A DNA stretch of 64,000 nucleotides from an uncultured Clostridia bacterium. Its GTDB lineage: Bacteria; Bacillota; Clostridia; Christensenellales; Borkfalkiaceae. Below, piece by piece: positions 42,236 to 52,045 of the stretch. The position numbers were made by a program, and so were the translations under genes. The notes below the pieces were generated by a model. The model searched no databases and was not told the origin of the DNA. It worked only from the letters and a program-made list of their open reading frames with translations. Position 1 is the first letter of the stretch. Every line of letters begins with the position of its first letter. Location: the NCBI GenBank assembly GCA_944358655.1, contig CALVRO010000004.1:28327-92326 (forward strand), written 5' to 3'.

Positions 42236-45148
42236 TTAATTGAGGGCGTTCTGTTTCCATATCGCATATATGGTAGTATTGCTTGGCAATTGAGCTATCT
42301 CCTCTGCGGAGATCTCGCCCTCGGACGCGCCCTCTGCGGTAGACCAACCGGCAAATTCGTACCCTTCGCGGACGGGATCGCCCGTTGCTCCCATAGCAAA
42401 CGCGTCAAAATTATCGCCGCCGCTTTGGACCGACACAACATATTTACCGTCAGCAGAGAGCACAGTGCCCCACGCCACGGGCAACCGCGAAGAGTTCCAA
42501 TTTGAATCCCAACCGGCTGCGGGGCCCTCGGCCTGAGCATATATTATCGCCGAACTGCACATGAAGAAGGCATGTTTACCAATGACCTGAACGCTGTCGG
42601 GGAGAATTACGCTGCCGAGATAGGTACATCCGCGGAATGCAAAATCACCTATCTCCGCAAGGTTTGCGGGCAATACAAGCGAAGTTATGTTTATCAGACG
42701 CGCAAAGGCATAGTCGCCTATCGAAACAAGACTTTCGGGAAGGGATACGGAGGTCACGCTGCGGCATCCGTAAAAGGCATAGTCGCCCACCGCCGTTATA
42801 CCCTCTCCGAGCTGTATGCTCCGAAGCTCGAAACAATCAAAGAAAGTGAAGTCCTCTATCCTTTCAACGCCGGCCCCGAGAGAGAGCTCCGTAAGGCCGC
42901 TGCAGCTGCGGAAGGCGCTGTCGCCTATCGACACAACGCTGTCGGGGACGGACAATGATTTGAGCGCATCGCAATTGTAGAACGCATACCTGCCAATATC
43001 GGTAAGCACGTCGCCCATTTCGAGCTCCGCGAGGTTTATGCAGTTATAGAATGCAAACGGCCCGACGGAGGTCACGCCGTCGTTAAAGTTTCCGCCGAAA
43101 TCAAGACTTGTGATACCTGTGCACCCATAAAAAGCAGAGCGTCCGATGACGGAAATATTGTTTAGGGAAGTCAGACTCAGCTCCTTGCAGCCATAGAATG
43201 CAAAATCGGGCAACGACTCTACCCTGTTATTAAAGGTGACGCTCTTTAGTGCTTCGCAGCCATAAAAAGCCGCCTCACCGATATTGAGGACGTTATCGAA
43301 GTTGGTTATTTCGGCAAGCATCACATTGCCGTAGAAGGCGTAATCGGCAATACCGCGCACCCCTTCCTTGAGCTGAACGTTCGATTTCGCGACCATCATA
43401 AGCTCGGAAAGCGCAGCCATAGCATTGAGGAAGTCGCCTTCGGCGCTATAGTACATATAGGCTACGCCATAGTCGAACCCTTCGTATCCTACCGCCCAAT
43501 CGCCGGCATAAATCACACCGGACGCGTCCGCCGTGCCGTAGAGCTGCGTTCCGTAAAACGCCATCATTCCGAGATGCTCCACCGAGGCAGGCACCAGATC
43601 TTCGGCGTTTTGCGCATTGTTTTCAAGCTTTTCGCACTCATAAAACGCGTAATCGCCTATAGACCTGAGGTTTTCGCAGTCCATTAAATTCACGCGGGTA
43701 AGATTTTCGCACTTGAAGAAGGCCCTGTTGCCTATTGTTTCAAGCGAATTGCCAAGGGAGGAAGAAAGCGTAAATGCAGATATGCCGCTGTATGTAAACG
43801 CATTGCCTCCGAGATATTTCAATGTAGAGGGAACGACAAATCTGTTTAAATTCTCACAGTTGGCAAATACGGCATCAGCCATTCCGATTATCTTTCTGTC
43901 CTCGAGCGTACTGTCGCCGTTTGTGCCGCCCACGTCTACAATATCGCTCATTTTTGCGGAAACAGTCTCTACCAGCCAATCATCGACAAAAACATAAGTC
44001 TCGCCGTTTTCAGACGCGTCGTTATAATACCCGGAGAACACGAAAGCATACTGCCCTATACCGGTAAGGCCTTCCGGCAACGTAACATCGCGCAGTTCGG
44101 AACAGCCGTAAAAGGCGTTGGAACCGATTTGCGTCATTTCCGCGGGGAGCTCGATCTCCTTGAGCGCAGTACAGTTTATAAATGCCTGTTCGCCCAATGT
44201 TGTAAGCTTTCCGCCCTCCGCAAAATTTACGGTCTCAAGCGCCTCGTCCTCCATAAATGCCTGTTTGCCCATATCCTCGAGGCCGGCGCCCAAAGTCACC
44301 TCGGTCAGCTCATCCATATCCCTGAAGCTACCGTCCCCCAATGTCTGAACGCTGTCGGGCACTACTATAGATTTAATGGCGGTATTGACAAACGCAGCCT
44401 CTCCGATATGGGTTATGCTTTCGCCAAGATCTATTTCTTCAAGCGAACGGCAGTTGTTAAACGCATAGTCGGGAATACTTTTCAGCTCTGCGGGAAGGGA
44501 AATATCCGTAAGTTTGGTACAGTTCTGAAATACAGAAACGCCAAGTTCCGTCCCGACGCCGCCGATCGTCACGGATTCCAATCCGGTACAGCTGAAAAAG
44601 GCATTGTCGCATATCTTTGTAACGGTATCGGTGATCTCAATATTTTTGGCGCTATTGCTGCCGCGAAAGGCCTTTTCGGCGACCTGCGTTACAGGTTTAC
44701 CCCTGTAAATACCGCCCAATACGACATCCCCCGAGGAAATGCCGTAGCTGTAGACTTCGTACTCGGTATCATTGTTTATAAGCCTGTACAGGCATCCGTT
44801 TTCGGCCTCGCGCTCGAAAGGATAACTGACCCATTCCGATTCGCCATAGGAAGTACCATCGGCCGTAGCACGGAGATACACGTCGTAATCCCCTTCGGCA
44901 AGACCCTCGAGCGAATATGTCGTCCTGCGTATTCCGTCATCTTCGGCGACGACCTCGTTGGAATTCGCCTTGGTTATGCGCACCTCGTAGCCGCGCGCAA
45001 AGTCGACCGCAGCCCACGACAACACCAGAGAATCGGCGTTGAGAGAGAGGCCTTTCGGCGATTCCAACCTCTGCCCGCCGCATCCGGATACCATAACCAA
45101 CGACGCCAAAGCCGCCGCTGCCGTTATTGTTGCTACTATCTTTTTCAT
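42236..45148 (-). CDS. BspA-type LRR_5 surface lipoprotein (970 aa)
   Basis: Lipobox VMVSGC (Cys23). An Fn3-like domain (LSLNADSLVLSWAAV...YEVRI) lies near residues 30-115. About 30 LRR_5 units of 22-24 residues follow (pattern IGDYAFYGC..L.S..LP.SV..I), to ~880. The end is an InlB-like unit (EGYEFAGWSTAEGAS...TTIYAIWKQ). BspA-type LRRs bind host or extracellular proteins in several bacteria; the ligand here is unknown. It follows the double-VWA gene by 42 bp in the same run. Confidence 0.88.
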   Translation of the reverse strand: MKKIVATITAAAALASLVMVSGCGGQRLESPKGLSLNADSLVLSWAAVDFARGYEVRITKANSNEVVAEDDGIRRTTYSLEGLAEGDYDVYLRATADGTSYGESEWVSYPFEREAENGCLYRLINNDTEYEVYSYGISSGDVVLGGIYRGKPVTQVAEKAFRGSNSAKNIEITDTVTKICDNAFFSCTGLESVTIGGVGTELGVSVFQNCTKLTDISLPAELKSIPDYAFNNCRSLEEIDLGESITHIGEAAFVNTAIKSIVVPDSVQTLGDGSFRDMDELTEVTLGAGLEDMGKQAFMEDEALETVNFAEGGKLTTLGEQAFINCTALKEIELPAEMTQIGSNAFYGCSELRDVTLPEGLTGIGQYAFVFSGYYNDASENGETYVFVDDWLVETVSAKMSDIVDVGGTNGDSTLEDRKIIGMADAVFANCENLNRFVVPSTLKYLGGNAFTYSGISAFTLSSSLGNSLETIGNRAFFKCENLTRVNLMDCENLRSIGDYAFYECEKLENNAQNAEDLVPASVEHLGMMAFYGTQLYGTADASGVIYAGDWAVGYEGFDYGVAYMYYSAEGDFLNAMAALSELMMVAKSNVQLKEGVRGIADYAFYGNVMLAEITNFDNVLNIGEAAFYGCEALKSVTFNNRVESLPDFAFYGCKELSLTSLNNISVIGRSAFYGCTGITSLDFGGNFNDGVTSVGPFAFYNCINLAELEMGDVLTDIGRYAFYNCDALKSLSVPDSVVSIGDSAFRSCSGLTELSLGAGVERIEDFTFFDCFELRSIQLGEGITAVGDYAFYGCRSVTSVSLPESLVSIGDYAFARLINITSLVLPANLAEIGDFAFRGCTYLGSVILPDSVQVIGKHAFFMCSSAIIYAQAEGPAAGWDSNWNSSRLPVAWGTVLSADGKYVVSVQSGGDNFDAFAMGATGDPVREGYEFAGWSTAEGASEGEISAEEIAQLPSNTTIYAIWKQNALN

Positions 45149-45190
45149 CTTTATTCCTTTAGACTTCTAAATGCGCCCGTTAACCATCGG

Positions 45191-48058
45191 TCACTTGCGT
45201 ACGTCGTCCTCTTCGGATCGCGTTTGGCTTTTAGCCATCTTTCTCTCCCTGATTATCTCATGCGGCCACTTGAACTTGAACTTTCTTACGGCCACATCCA
45301 GAAGGAAGAGGATGATAGCTGTGATAAGCAATACCAATCTGGGATCGTACGTCATATCTATAGCGGTAACGAAATCAATAAATATGGCGCTCGGATCGTC
45401 GAGAAAAATAACCTGTCCGTTGCCGTCGACCGCCAAAATCTCCATCAGTTCGTCGGGCTCGACGTCGGCCTCGTACGCAGGGTCGTATTCCAGAGAGTAC
45501 GAGAACGATATATACTTTTCATAGGACGAAACGACCGTACCGTCCTCATTGCACACGTCCAACTCGAGCAGATATACGCCCTGTTCCTTTATTACAAACG
45601 TGCATCGGCTGTACTTGTTTGACTCGCCGAGAAATTCGGTAACATATATGCCCTCTAAAGCCGTTTGCCCTTCGGGCAAGCCATTCAACGAAACAGACCG
45701 CCCGTCCGTCGACGTGATAGTGCCCTTGACGGTCTGCCCCTCTTCGAGGTCGGCAAATACGCTTAAATTATTGATATAGTTACCCGTACTTATGCTTACG
45801 TCAAAATCCGGTATGCCGATATCGGATATCGGCATTATGCTTTTAAGCATATTGAGGATAAATGTTCGTCCGTTGGCGCTGCCGAACACCTCCGACGACC
45901 ACTCGCCCGCGCCGAGATCGCTCATATACGACCCGACTCTGCCGGCGCCGAAGTTCCACTGAGCGTAGATGGGCACATCGTATTCGCCCGAAAGGACGAG
46001 GTAACTCTCATCTCTTACCCTTCCGCCGTAAAAACCGCCGACATACATGTCGACTACATTGGTTTCGACTTCCGTAGTCCCGCCTTCGTCATCCGTCTGC
46101 TCTTCCTTGACAAAAGTTATATCTTTCAACAGGTTCGAGGTCTTATCATTTGCCACGGGTCTGAACTTTTCATCGTTTATCGCGGTTATCTCATCGGAAC
46201 TGAGATCGCTTTGTATCTCGTTTGTAAGATCGGCGCCGCTGTAAACGCAATATGTCCTGCTGCCGTATTCCTCGCCGCCGGCGGCATCGCACATTCTCTG
46301 CATCTGCTGATCTACTTTGCCGCCGTCCTCAACATTGATGCCGACAAACGACAGTGACAGGCCTATATTCTCATGCGCGTTTCTTATATAGCTTAGATAC
46401 TCATCTTCCTGATCTTCTTGAACTATACCGTCGGAAATGATGATAATATGCCTGCGCGCCACATTTTCTACCGCCGACAACGCGTCTATGGCCCTTCTTA
46501 TTGAATTGGTATAGACTGTTCCTCCGCCGTAATCGGTGAGTCCGGCAATGGCGCGCCTTATCTCGGCGTCGCGCGTACGGCTCGTCATCGGAAGGACCAA
46601 TGTGTAATTGTCGTCGAGCGTCATTAAGCCTACATAATCTCTGTAATCGAGAGCGTCGAGGCAAGCGTACGCACCGCTCCTCGCCGCGTCCAGCATCGTG
46701 CCGTCATTCAATTCGCCGCTCATCGAGCCCGAAGTATCGACCAAAAGCATTACGGCTATCGGCGGCGTATAATTTATTACCTCAACAGGCAACATTGTCT
46801 GCAGCGTAGTGGAAAACATGTCCGTCCTGTTATAGGCATGAGCTTCTCCGTCCTTATCGTCGCCGCCAACGGTCAGAAGTCCTCCGCCGTAGTCGTAGAC
46901 ATATGAATATAGGAGATCCATAAAGCCGTCGGGCATATCATATTGATTGATATTATTCAATATGACCTCGTCATACGCGCACAATTCGGATATGTTCTGC
47001 GGGATTTCCGCCCCGTCATCGCCAAAATCAAGCCTGTTGACGGTATATCCTTCGGATTTGAGAAGTTCGATAAGATCGGTGGACTGTTCGGTGTTACCCG
47101 TGATGGTAGTATCCTCTACCAGCAAAACGTCGTTGAATGTGTCGAGGTAGTAATATGAACAGAATACGTCGTTTTCTTCGAGTTCGTCGTTTACACTCTC
47201 GATATCGAACAACAACTCATGCAACCCGGTATCCGCAAAAGTGTACTGCAACTCGAAAGTTCTTGTACCCTCCACCAGCTCTATCTGCTGCGATGCGGCC
47301 TCTTCCGCATCGTTGTCGTACACTCTGAGAACGGCGGAACAGGGCACGGCGCTGTTAACCGTGTATTTTATGGTTATCTCTTCACCGACGTCGAAATGAT
47401 AATCGGGGTATTCTACCGAAATCACCTGAGCGTCGCTTTCAGGAAAGGACGAACCGATATGAACGGTGTCTACCCTTATGCCGCGCGCCGCAATACCTTT
47501 AATGACATCGCGCGCCTCCTCGTCCGTCTCCTTTGCGTCGGTGATGAGCACGATTTTCGCCGTGGCGGGATTTTCAAATTTTTCTGCGGAAAAGGTCAGT
47601 GCCGCAGCTATATCCGTGCCCGTAACGTCGGGCAGATCGGCATTTAAATACTTATTGTATATTTCATCTACCTCGTAGGTAAGGGGAACGGAGTATATCT
47701 GATCGAAGCCAAAGGAAACTACGCCGATCCTGAATCCGTCGTACCTGCCCACGGCCAACGCGTCCGACAGAAAGGCGTCTCTCTCGGCCGAGCTGTCCTC
47801 ATCCTCGGAGTTCGACACATCGACCAAAAAGATAACTTCGTTGGAGTCGTTGGGGATCTGATAATCAAAATGCATTCCCGAAAGCACGGCAACGCACAAC
47901 ACGCCGGTTATACAATGCAGAACAAGGGAAATTATCCTGTTGCGGTTGCGCCTGAACCTTTTATTTACTCTGAAATGAAGGATGAGCGCAATGCCGACTA
48001 TGGGGATAATGAGCAGCAAAAGCAGCGGATATGTAAATTGTATGGAAAAATTTAACAT
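45191..48058 (-). CDS. Membrane protein with two VWA domains and a GATase1-like domain
   Basis: 955 residues. Two N-terminal TM helices (10-28, 41-61) come first. VWA 1 has MIDAS D80-V-S-N-S84 with TGTD and VLITDAKE. A GATase1-like Rossmann region follows (LVEDTTITGNTEQS...YGGGLLTVGGDD). VWA 2 has D441-T-S-G-S with GGGTVYTN and IIISDGI. A beta-sandwich and a C-terminal TM helix (LLITAIILFLLDVAV) complete it. This layout is known in membrane proteins of MoxR-linked operons. The MIDAS motifs are intact, so metal-dependent ligand binding is likely. Start has GGAGGAT Shine-Dalgarno. Confidence 0.88.
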   Translation of the reverse strand: MLNFSIQFTYPLLLLLIIPIVGIALILHFRVNKRFRRNRNRIISLVLHCITGVLCVAVLSGMHFDYQIPNDSNEVIFLVDVSNSEDEDSSAERDAFLSDALAVGRYDGFRIGVVSFGFDQIYSVPLTYEVDEIYNKYLNADLPDVTGTDIAAALTFSAEKFENPATAKIVLITDAKETDEEARDVIKGIAARGIRVDTVHIGSSFPESDAQVISVEYPDYHFDVGEEITIKYTVNSAVPCSAVLRVYDNDAEEAASQQIELVEGTRTFELQYTFADTGLHELLFDIESVNDELEENDVFCSYYYLDTFNDVLLVEDTTITGNTEQSTDLIELLKSEGYTVNRLDFGDDGAEIPQNISELCAYDEVILNNINQYDMPDGFMDLLYSYVYDYGGGLLTVGGDDKDGEAHAYNRTDMFSTTLQTMLPVEVINYTPPIAVMLLVDTSGSMSGELNDGTMLDAARSGAYACLDALDYRDYVGLMTLDDNYTLVLPMTSRTRDAEIRRAIAGLTDYGGGTVYTNSIRRAIDALSAVENVARRHIIIISDGIVQEDQEDEYLSYIRNAHENIGLSLSFVGINVEDGGKVDQQMQRMCDAAGGEEYGSRTYCVYSGADLTNEIQSDLSSDEITAINDEKFRPVANDKTSNLLKDITFVKEEQTDDEGGTTEVETNVVDMYVGGFYGGRVRDESYLVLSGEYDVPIYAQWNFGAGRVGSYMSDLGAGEWSSEVFGSANGRTFILNMLKSIMPISDIGIPDFDVSISTGNYINNLSVFADLEEGQTVKGTITSTDGRSVSLNGLPEGQTALEGIYVTEFLGESNKYSRCTFVIKEQGVYLLELDVCNEDGTVVSSYEKYISFSYSLEYDPAYEADVEPDELMEILAVDGNGQVIFLDDPSAIFIDFVTAIDMTYDPRLVLLITAIILFLLDVAVRKFKFKWPHEIIRERKMAKSQTRSEEDDVRK

Positions 48059-48073
48059 TTTTATCCTCCGCTA

Positions 48074-50086
48074 TCAGACATTTGCCCTATACTGCAGCAA
48101 CCACTCGATAAACAGCAAAGCGACGAACGCCGACGCAATATACAGTATCAGATCATCGTAATACTCGTACTCCTGCTGTTGCAGCAGGGGATTAAAGAAG
48201 GAGTCCGCCACGCGCGCTATATTGCTTTCCGCCGACGGGATCTTGACAAATATCTTTTCGACCACCGTTTCACCGAAGTCGGTGACTTGAGTAAGCGTAT
48301 ATGTGCCGGGCAGATCGAGTTCGAGTTCGGCAGGAAACTGATTGAAGGTAGTGCCCATTTCGTCCAAGCCTCCGCCCGTAACGGTCAGAGAGGAGCCGCG
48401 CGATCTGAGAGATACGCTTTCGTATACGGAAAACGCATTACCCGAAACCGTGGCCGGCATAAAATACTCCATGATATTATAAAACAACAAAGAGAAGTCC
48501 TTAAATCGAATAGTAATATTGGAATAGTGAACGCTGAACATTACCGCTATAACCTTCGATGCGCCTTCATTCTTTACAAGCATAAGAGGATCGCCGCCGG
48601 CACTCAGTACCGTATCATAGCTTCCATCATAAGACAGCAGGCTGCGATAGAGCGAGACCGTGATATTTGCAGGAACGATATTCTTTAATAAAGCATGTTC
48701 AGGCTGTTCTGCCTGAAGGGGAAGCCCCTGTCCTCCGTCCCCCGAGCCGATATAATTTTCATAATTGCCCGCTTTTAAACCCGAATCCGAGGGAAACTCG
48801 TTCTCGGCGTCCCATAAAATCACCACACCGTCCTCGGGCATGACGGACGGCATTATATGTTCATAGATATATACGTCATACCCGGAAACGGGCATATTAG
48901 CAGTATCCGAACTTGAATTGTATTCGTGAAGCACAATATCCCATGCGCCAATATCATTATAGTAATTGGTAAGAGCGGCTATTATGGCAGGGAAAAAGGT
49001 ATTAGGTTGATTGCTGACATACATTACGTCAACAACGGGTCTTTGTCCGCCGAAAATAGAAAAACTATTATCGAGCATGAACGCGTCCTGCCCGTCAATA
49101 GACAGCAGTATCTCGCTGAACGCATAAAAGCGGGTCGAACTGTCTATCTGAATGATATTGATATTGTCAACGTCCTCAAAAGCGTCATCCTCTTCGCTGC
49201 CGCTTCTGAATATTATCGTAGTTGTCTGATCTCTGAAACACCTTATGTTTGACGCAGTAAGCTTGATATCCGAAGTGACTCCGTTGCCGCCGGAAGAATA
49301 TGCGCCGTTTACGTTTGCCGTCAAAGTTACAAGGTCATCCATCCCCCCATAATATCCCACTTCAACATAAATGGAATACCAGCCGTCCTCAAGTACTGCG
49401 TATGCATCGAGAATACCTGCGTTATACTCCCCCTCCTCTTTCACGTCGACACATTCCACGCCATCCGGAATATAGCTGTATTCTGTGTCGGTATATAAAT
49501 ATATCTCGGCATTGGGATTATCGGGAACGATCTCCTCACATTTTGCCATTGCGGCGTCGATATCCGCCGTGCCGTAGGAACAGCTGTCAGTTTCGAGCAG
49601 TTCTTCAAGTTTTTCATTCAGGATCTCCCGCCTTTCGGAGGTGATCCTCTGTTCAAGCACCTCGGGCGCGTCGCCGGCAACTATCACAGTCACATACCCG
49701 CTCGCCGCAAACGTTTCGGCCGCCAGATCCATTGCCCCGTAAACGGCACGCTCGAAGCGCGTTTCGTCGTCTATTCCCGCGCGCATACTTGCGGACGAAT
49801 CTATGACGGCGATGACTTCGGGCTCGCTGACTATCGCGCGAGTGACAAGGGCAGGCTGCGCTATGGCGAGGCCGCAGGCCGCAAGAAAGAGTATCTGACA
49901 TAAAATGAGCAGCAAATTGCGTAACTTGCTGATCGGCACTCTCTTTCTCTTCAATTTTAAGCTGAGCTTCCACACATATGTGCTGGAAATGTATTTCTGC
50001 TGATAGTTGGGCCTGATTATGTATATCAGCAACAGCACCGCCACCGAAAGCAGCGCCAACAGGCCGAGGGGTAAGAGTAACGTCAT
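48074..50086 (-). CDS. BatA-like VWA membrane protein
   Basis: 670 residues from the ATG at 50086, which overlaps the DUF58 stop by 4 bp (ATGA). The longer frame lies inside the DUF58 gene and is rejected. The N-terminus has two TM helices with the BatA pattern (LYIIRPNYQQ-type turn, then LLLILCQILFLAACGLAIAQP). A VWA domain with D96-S-S-A-S100 is followed by a long beta-rich external part and a final TM helix (LYIASAFVALLFIEWLL). BatA proteins work with MoxR and DUF58 partners in envelope processes; the exact role is unknown. Confidence 0.87.
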   Translation of the reverse strand: MTLLLPLGLLALLSVAVLLLIYIIRPNYQQKYISSTYVWKLSLKLKRKRVPISKLRNLLLILCQILFLAACGLAIAQPALVTRAIVSEPEVIAVIDSSASMRAGIDDETRFERAVYGAMDLAAETFAASGYVTVIVAGDAPEVLEQRITSERREILNEKLEELLETDSCSYGTADIDAAMAKCEEIVPDNPNAEIYLYTDTEYSYIPDGVECVDVKEEGEYNAGILDAYAVLEDGWYSIYVEVGYYGGMDDLVTLTANVNGAYSSGGNGVTSDIKLTASNIRCFRDQTTTIIFRSGSEEDDAFEDVDNINIIQIDSSTRFYAFSEILLSIDGQDAFMLDNSFSIFGGQRPVVDVMYVSNQPNTFFPAIIAALTNYYNDIGAWDIVLHEYNSSSDTANMPVSGYDVYIYEHIMPSVMPEDGVVILWDAENEFPSDSGLKAGNYENYIGSGDGGQGLPLQAEQPEHALLKNIVPANITVSLYRSLLSYDGSYDTVLSAGGDPLMLVKNEGASKVIAVMFSVHYSNITIRFKDFSLLFYNIMEYFMPATVSGNAFSVYESVSLRSRGSSLTVTGGGLDEMGTTFNQFPAELELDLPGTYTLTQVTDFGETVVEKIFVKIPSAESNIARVADSFFNPLLQQQEYEYYDDLILYIASAFVALLFIEWLLQYRANV

Positions 50087-50982
50087 GACAATATACCTGT
50101 TCTGAAAAACTCTCCGAAAAGCACCTTTTCTATAGCGGCCTGCGTAGATACCGATATGAAGTCCACGCCCCGCCTCGTACAATAATCCTTTATGCCGCTT
50201 ATGAGGCCGCCGAGCGCCTCCTCATACGCCTTCAACATGCTCGATGTTATCTTTATCTTCATGTTTCTCGGGTCGGAAATGTCCCCCGCCTCTGCGTCGA
50301 TGAGGTGCACTCTGCCGTCGTAGGAGGGGTCTATCTCGTCGGGCGCCAGCACCTGAATGAGCATTATCTGCCTCTTTTTATACAGCAGATAGTCCACCGC
50401 CTTCTTCCAGTCGCTGTCCGTGAAGAAGTCGGAGATGATGACCGTCAGCCCGTTCTTGGTGCCCGTGTCCGCGCAGTTGGCGATGCACGCCTCTATGTCC
50501 GTATCGCCATCGAACACGGCCTCGCCCAAACTGCCTATCGCCCTGAAGAAGGCCGTTTTGCCGACTATGGTACCGAAGGGATTTTCGGCGCGGTCGCCCC
50601 TCATCAGATTGAAGGTGACCTTGTCCATGTTGTGAACGGCCAAAAAGCCGATGGCGGCGGCTGCCGCCACGGCGTACTCTCCCTTTGCGGGATTTTGCTT
50701 ACCCATCGAGCCCGAGCAGTCCAGAAAGATCTGCACCTGCATCTGCCTTTCGTCGGTAAACAGTTTTAAGAAATGTTTTTCGAATCGGCTGTATAGGTTC
50801 CAGTCTATGCGGCGGATATCGTCGCCGAGCTGGTATTCCCTGTAGTCGGCAAACTCTACCGTCTGGCCATACGTCGTAACGAGGTGCTTGCCGCCGAAGT
50901 AACCGGTGAGGTTGGACTTCAGGTTAAAGGCAAGCGCCTCGAGCCGACTGAAAAACTTGTCGTTTAAGTAAGTTCCTTTCAT
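50083..50982 (-). CDS. DUF58 protein (VWA-like, MoxR partner)
   Basis: 299 residues. DUF58 signature REYQLGDDIRRIDWNLYSR is at 48-66 and a VWA-type MIDAS D88-C-S-G-S92 follows (IFLDCSGSMG). DUF58 proteins are almost always next to moxR, as here, and are thought to be substrates or adaptors of MoxR ATPases. The ribosome site before the annotated ATG is weak. Soluble; no TM helix was seen. Confidence 0.92.
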   Translation of the reverse strand: MKGTYLNDKFFSRLEALAFNLKSNLTGYFGGKHLVTTYGQTVEFADYREYQLGDDIRRIDWNLYSRFEKHFLKLFTDERQMQVQIFLDCSGSMGKQNPAKGEYAVAAAAAIGFLAVHNMDKVTFNLMRGDRAENPFGTIVGKTAFFRAIGSLGEAVFDGDTDIEACIANCADTGTKNGLTVIISDFFTDSDWKKAVDYLLYKKRQIMLIQVLAPDEIDPSYDGRVHLIDAEAGDISDPRNMKIKITSSMLKAYEEALGGLISGIKDYCTRRGVDFISVSTQAAIEKVLFGEFFRTGILS

Positions 50983-51009
50983 GTAAAATCAACCGAGGGA
51001 TCGGGCCGA

Positions 51010-52008
51010 TCAGTCCTTGCCCTGATACTTCTTTCTGACCTCTTCCACCACCTGAGCGATGATGTCGTCGGGGGTGACGCGGTCGGCCACGGCCTCGAAA
51101 TTGAGCTTTATCCTGTGACGGAGTACGGGGAAGGCGAGCTCGTTGATGTCGGCATATGCCACGTTGAGCCTGCCCTTAATGAGGGCCATTACCTTGGCCG
51201 CCGAAATGAGCGACTGGCCCGCGCGGGGGCTGGCGCCCATCCTTATGTACTTCTTGGCCGCCTCCGACGCGCACTCGCCGTCGGGATGGGTTGCCGAGAT
51301 GAGGATCATGGCGTACTTGAGCACCTCGCTTGCAACGGGGATATGGTTGGCCGTTTCGCGCATCTGAAGGAGGGTCTCCTTGTCGCAGGCGCACTCGGCC
51401 ACCTCGGCCATGGTCTTTTGGGTCATGTCGACTATCTGAACGAGTTCGTCTATGCCGGGATTGGGCACGTTGACCTTGAACATGAAGCGGTCCATCTGAG
51501 CTTCGGGCAGGGGATATGTGCCGTCCTGCTCGATGGGGTTCTGGGTAGCGAGCACGAAGAAGGGCTCTTCGAGGGGACGGGAAACACCCATTACGGTTAC
51601 GGTATGTTCCTGCATGGCCTCGAGCAGCGCCGACTGAGTTTTGGGAGTGGCGCGGTTGATCTCGTCCGCGAGGACGATATTGCTGAAAATGGGGCCGGGC
51701 TGGAACCTGAATTCCGAGTTGCCTTTTTCGTTTTTGACTATGATATTGGTGCCGGTGACGTCCGCGGGCATGAGGTCGGGCGTAAACTGGATACGCGAGA
51801 AGGGCAGGTTGAATACTCTGCCGAGCGACCTGACGAGGCGGGTCTTGCCGACGCCGGGCACGCCCTCGAGGAGGACGTTGCCGCCCGCGATCATGGCGAT
51901 GACCGCGTCCTGAACGACCTCGTGCTGACCAATGACGTCCCTTGCTATCTGATCAAAAATATTGTTGCACTGTTTGCAAAATTGCTCGATACTGCTTTCA
52001 GTAACCAT
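51010..52008 (-). CDS. moxR: MoxR-family AAA+ ATPase
   Basis: 332 residues. Walker A GVPGVGKT at 49-56, Walker B NIVLADEINRA, sensor 1 and arginine segment FVLATQNPIEQDGTYPLPEAQMDRFMF, sensor 2 GASPRAGQSLI. MoxR ATPases act as chaperones that mature or remodel protein complexes with VWA partners. All key motifs are intact. Second gene of the run after the DUF4175-like protein. Confidence 0.95.
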   Translation of the reverse strand: MVTESSIEQFCKQCNNIFDQIARDVIGQHEVVQDAVIAMIAGGNVLLEGVPGVGKTRLVRSLGRVFNLPFSRIQFTPDLMPADVTGTNIIVKNEKGNSEFRFQPGPIFSNIVLADEINRATPKTQSALLEAMQEHTVTVMGVSRPLEEPFFVLATQNPIEQDGTYPLPEAQMDRFMFKVNVPNPGIDELVQIVDMTQKTMAEVAECACDKETLLQMRETANHIPVASEVLKYAMILISATHPDGECASEAAKKYIRMGASPRAGQSLISAAKVMALIKGRLNVAYADINELAFPVLRHRIKLNFEAVADRVTPDDIIAQVVEEVRKKYQGKD

Positions 52009-52045
52009 AATAGATATTTTTTCCTCTCGTTTTGGTTTTGTCTTT

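Noticed and set aside
48074-50182. Longer start for the BatA-like gene at 50182
   Set aside because: The extra residues lie in the DUF58 coding region; the ATGA overlap at 50086 and the TM-helix start fit the family.
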